This document shows, piece after piece, positions 61,570-64,000 of a stretch of 64,000 nt of DNA. The stretch's first letter is position 1; each line of letters opens with the position of its first letter. The position numbers were made by a program, and so were the translations under genes. Source of the DNA: Paenibacillus mendelii (GTDB lineage Bacteria; Bacillota; Bacilli; Paenibacillales; Paenibacillaceae); NCBI RefSeq assembly GCF_024498075.1, contig NZ_JANHOF010000021.1, positions 20,665 to 84,664 on the forward strand. Direction: 5' to 3'. The notes beneath the pieces are model-generated. The model was not told the DNA's origin, did not search any database, and worked only from the letters and a program-made list of their open reading frames with translations.

Positions 61570-61902
61570 ATGAGAATTAACAAGGAGCTTATGAAGGGCA
61601 GTACGGTCATCTTAATTTTGACGCTGCTCGACAGTAAGGACATGTACGGGTATGAAATGACGAAGGAAATTGAGCGGAGGTCGGATGGCGTGTTTACGTT
61701 TAAGGAAGGAACACTTTATCCGATCTTGCATACGCTTGAGGTCGAGCGGCTTGTGGAGGCGTATTGGAACGAGGAGAGTGGTCGTAAGCGGAAGTATTAT
61801 CGGATTACGAAAGACGGACACAAGCAGCTCGGCGAGAAGCAGCAGGAATGGTCGTTGTTTCGGGCGACGGTTGACCGTGTCATCGGGGAGGGTCATGCAT
61901 GA
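61570..61902 (+). CDS. PadR-family transcriptional regulator
   Basis: A 110-residue winged-helix repressor. STVILILTLLDSKDMYGYEM, FTFKEGTLYPILHTLEVERL and GRKRKYYRITKDGHKQL are diagnostic for PadR subfamily 1. AAGGAG precedes the ATG. The stop overlaps the next start by 4 bases (ATGA), so it forms a two-gene operon with the FtsW-like gene, probably autoregulated by an effector such as a membrane-active compound. Confidence 0.88.
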   Translation: MRINKELMKGSTVILILTLLDSKDMYGYEMTKEIERRSDGVFTFKEGTLYPILHTLEVERLVEAYWNEESGRKRKYYRITKDGHKQLGEKQQEWSLFRATVDRVIGEGHA

Positions 61903-63239
61903 TCCAAAGCATGGAACGCTATCCTGCTGTCATTGCTTACCTCGATCGGGTATGCGCACAGGTAAAGGCTAAAGAAGTGCATGAGGGCATTAGGCTTGAG
62001 ATGCTCAGCCATTTGGAGGAGCTAGCAGTGGAAAAGGCTGCACAAGGTGAAACGACCGAGGAGGAGGCGATTGCTGAGGCCCTGCGGCATATGGGCGATC
62101 CGGAGCAGGTCGGCAAGCAACTGCATGCTGCCCATAAGCCGAAACCGGAATGGAGCGTTATCGCATTAGTTGCAGGTATGATCATTATTGGGCTTGTCTC
62201 GTTATATGCCTTGCAGCTTTCACTAAACGGAAATCTGCTGCTTGGTCGCAAGCTTGTGTTCGGCTTCACGGGAGTCGTGGCCATGATCGTGCTGTATTTT
62301 ATCGATTATCGCAGGCTGCTACGCTTTTCCTGGCCTTTATACGGAGCGACACTGCTGCTCATGGCAGCGGCTCAGTTTCAAGGCGTCCAAAAATACGGCG
62401 TCGTTCAGTGGATTTCAGTCGGCTCATTCGGCTTTAATGTGTATGCAGCGTCTCCTTATTTGCTCATTATCGCTATTGCCGGCATACTGCAGAGAGAGAA
62501 GCCAGTTGCAAAAAGCATACGTCAGAAAGCCCAATCGCTAGCGAAGGACGCCGCTTTCTATATGCTGATTCCCGCATTTTTTTATGTGACGGCTCCCGCA
62601 CTCGTCTATTTCGTGATATATGGCTTCGGTTTAGCCATACTTCTACTAGTCGCTGGGAGGAGAAAGCTGCTGTTTGGTGGATTCGGTGTACTCGCACTCA
62701 TGCTTAGCCCGTTACTTTCTAGCCGGTCATTTGATTATTTATGGCAGCGGTATATCGCCTTTCTTAATCCGGAAGAGTCCGCAAACACCGGAGGCTTCTA
62801 TACAATACACTCCGTGGAAGCTATTCGGTCGGGGGGACTGTGGGGGCAGGGCTTCGGCATAGCAAACGACAGGCTGCCTTTTGTGACGAGCGATCTAATC
62901 TATTCGTATATGGTTTACAGCCTTGGTTGGGTGTTCGGCATCGCCGTCGCCACCATTACGTTGTTATTCATCGTAAGAATCGCCCGTATGGGCATCAAGC
63001 TTCAAGATAGCTATGCCAAAGGCATGATTGTGGGCTTAACCGCAATATTGGGCTTTCAATTAGTCTGGAATTTGCTGATGTGCGTAGGCCTGCTGCCTAT
63101 CAATGGGATGACGCTTCCGATTATGAATTGGAACTCCGGCACAATAATTGAGCTGGCGGCCGTCGGATTAATGCTCGGCGCTTACAGACGCAAGAATATG
63201 CTGGGAAGCCATCATGGATCTCAAGCGGCTAAGGTTTAA
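61899..63239 (+). CDS. FtsW/RodA/SpoVE-like protein with HAAS-type N-terminal domain
   Basis: A 446-residue membrane protein. Residues about 1-85 form a helical cytoplasmic domain (LEMLSHLEELAVEKAAQGET, EEAIAEALRHMGDPEQVGKQ) like the HAAS/permease-prefix domain typical of PadR-linked genes. Then about ten helices with SEDS features: VVQWISVGSFGFNVYAAS, VEAIRSGGLWGQGFG and LPINGMTLPIMNWNSGTI. SEDS proteins polymerise peptidoglycan glycan strands; conserved PxxGxxLPxxSYGG is here LPINGMTLPIMNWNSG, so enzymatic activity is uncertain. It is an unusual, PadR-controlled paralog. Confidence 0.82.
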   Translation: MIQSMERYPAVIAYLDRVCAQVKAKEVHEGIRLEMLSHLEELAVEKAAQGETTEEEAIAEALRHMGDPEQVGKQLHAAHKPKPEWSVIALVAGMIIIGLVSLYALQLSLNGNLLLGRKLVFGFTGVVAMIVLYFIDYRRLLRFSWPLYGATLLLMAAAQFQGVQKYGVVQWISVGSFGFNVYAASPYLLIIAIAGILQREKPVAKSIRQKAQSLAKDAAFYMLIPAFFYVTAPALVYFVIYGFGLAILLLVAGRRKLLFGGFGVLALMLSPLLSSRSFDYLWQRYIAFLNPEESANTGGFYTIHSVEAIRSGGLWGQGFGIANDRLPFVTSDLIYSYMVYSLGWVFGIAVATITLLFIVRIARMGIKLQDSYAKGMIVGLTAILGFQLVWNLLMCVGLLPINGMTLPIMNWNSGTIIELAAVGLMLGAYRRKNMLGSHHGSQAAKV

Positions 63240-63264
63240 AATGGAGAACTCATAATAAACAGGA

Positions 63265-63293
63265 AAAAGATCCGCCGCGGCGGATCCTTTTTG
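63265..63293 (+). terminator. terminator of the padR-ftsW-like operon
   Basis: Perfect palindrome GATCCGCCGCGGCGGATC flanked by AAAAA and CTTTTT, 29 bases after the stop. Confidence 0.75.
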
Positions 63294-63419
63294 CTTCTGC
63301 ACAAAATAGGTGGATTTTGTACAGATGTATGGCTGGGTGGCGTTGAGCTAACGGGCAGTATAGCGCAACTAAAATTTCCCTTTTTCGTCTAATAATTTAA
63401 TAAGAAAGGGGGGGGGCTA

Positions 63420-63887
63420 ATGTACCAATCTTTTAGCAAGATGATTCTGTCAGTAATCCTATTGTTCTCGCTCACTCTGCTTGTTTTGATGGCATCAGGT
63501 TGTATGAAAAAGGAAGAGCTGGAAACGAGCACTGGAATTGAACCGCCGAATCCCAAGATAATGTTAGACGGGAAAAACGTGCCTTTCCTGCAAGGATCTT
63601 ACCAATGGAAGGGTGCTATCGCCGATGCACCTCAGCCGTTGGAATTAGCCGAGCATGTCAAACCAGTTAACGCTTCGCCGTCATCACTGCTAAAGGTGGA
63701 ATTTGACTACAAACCTGATGAGTTGAAGCTCACCGCCTGGGCAACCGACGGAAAACTAAATTATAGCGAACCTATTGATGGCTATGAAGCCATGCTTCCC
63801 GCTGAAAAAGGGCGTTGCATCTACACTTTATCGGGTGTTTGGAAGGAAGGGCACGGGGTTTACGTGTTTGTTATAGATATAAAATAA
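63420..63887 (+). CDS. hypothetical lipoprotein
   Basis: A 155-residue exported protein with lipobox MASGC (Cys28). The mature domain is beta-rich (FLQGSYQWKGAIADAPQPLE, LLKVEFDYKPDELKLTAW, CIYTLSGVWKEGHGVYVFVI) and resembles small surface lipoproteins of Bacillota without known function. AAAGGGGGGGG lies before the ATG. A single gene. Confidence 0.75.
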   Translation: MYQSFSKMILSVILLFSLTLLVLMASGCMKKEELETSTGIEPPNPKIMLDGKNVPFLQGSYQWKGAIADAPQPLELAEHVKPVNASPSSLLKVEFDYKPDELKLTAWATDGKLNYSEPIDGYEAMLPAEKGRCIYTLSGVWKEGHGVYVFVIDIK

Positions 63888-63937
63888 TGATTGTGTTCGA
63901 TATCTGCCCAAGAAATGCAGGAAGAAAATCGATTGAA

Positions 63938-64000
63938 CTCCCTCAGTACGATTTAGTTTTCTCACGAATGCTCGCTTATTCGCAGGATTTCACCCTTGCC
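63938..64000 (+). repeat. 63-bp repeat, copy 2 (cut by window end)
   Basis: Identical to 19526-19588 in the same orientation. Preceding bases differ, so the left boundary of the repeat is at 63938. The right boundary is outside the window. Confidence 0.85.

Noticed and set aside
1..64000. CRISPR array or phage genome
   Set aside because: No regularly spaced short repeats and no run of structural phage genes were found; only isolated integrase- and XRE-like pieces exist.

Overview
The window looks like a chromosomal segment of a Paenibacillus-type Bacillota (low-to-moderate G+C, Gram-positive). The evidence is strong GGAGG ribosome sites, TTG/GTG starts, lipobox lipoproteins, YesM/YesN two-component pairs next to carbohydrate ABC importers, and large secreted glycoside-hydrolase-like proteins. 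No rRNA, tRNA or CRISPR array is visible. About 45 genes look intact. Between them lie an unusual number of broken genes, truncated introns and orphan regulatory pieces, so this is an accessory, decaying part of the genome.

Layout. 1-6014: an operon of a Yip1-like membrane protein, a DUF5696 membrane-anchored hydrolase-like protein, two sugar permeases and a solute-binding lipoprotein, ended by a truncated group II intron (minus strand). 7395-10097: a secreted GHL10-type glycoside hydrolase. 10778-17736: a tightly packed operon behind a perfect 7-1-7 Fur box. It encodes an FmdE-like protein, two related small Rossmann-like proteins, and an Opp/Nik-type ABC importer whose second permease is fused to its first ATPase. 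I consider this the best candidate for an undescribed system, probably import of an iron chelate. 17847-19477: remnants of a type I restriction locus (HsdR tail, YgjP-like protease) and a small XRE regulator. 20096-24130: a 1344-aa secreted DUF5722 protein with three related binding modules and cre-like sites upstream. 24290-28560: debris (EamA, SLH, a second group II intron, a YesM kinase with an amber stop, a YesN tail). 28578-31400: a SUKH-like pseudogene, a Bcr/CflA pump and more debris.

31565-41531 is a coherent catabolic locus: IclR regulator, 2-dehydro-3-deoxygalactonokinase, KDPGal aldolase, YesM/YesN, sugar ABC importer and a DapA-family lyase/dehydratase. It should import a sugar acid or uronate-containing glycan and funnel a 2-keto-3-deoxy sugar acid to pyruvate and glyceraldehyde-3-phosphate. 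The sugar-acid dehydratase that would make that intermediate is not in the window.

43038-45909 holds an OmpR-type two-component pair divergent from two tandem DUF6223 proteins. 46148-47178 holds an oxidoreductase-DinB chimera pseudogene and an orphan T-box end. 47354-50682 is an ECF41 sigma-factor operon (FAD oxidoreductase, sigma factor, VOC protein, DUF6220 membrane protein) with a matching ECF41-type promoter. 51492-56164 is a Bce-type module (truncated response regulator, secreted alpha/beta hydrolase, BceAB) that keeps a Bce operator but has no kinase. 56606-63887 carries an aldehyde dehydrogenase, PAP2/methyltransferase/DedA pieces, a PadR regulator paired with an FtsW-like protein, and a lipoprotein.

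Two short repeats link distant parts: a 96-bp repeat (18816 and 31189) and a 63-bp repeat (19526 and the window end). All functional names rest on recognising family motifs by eye; no database search was run.
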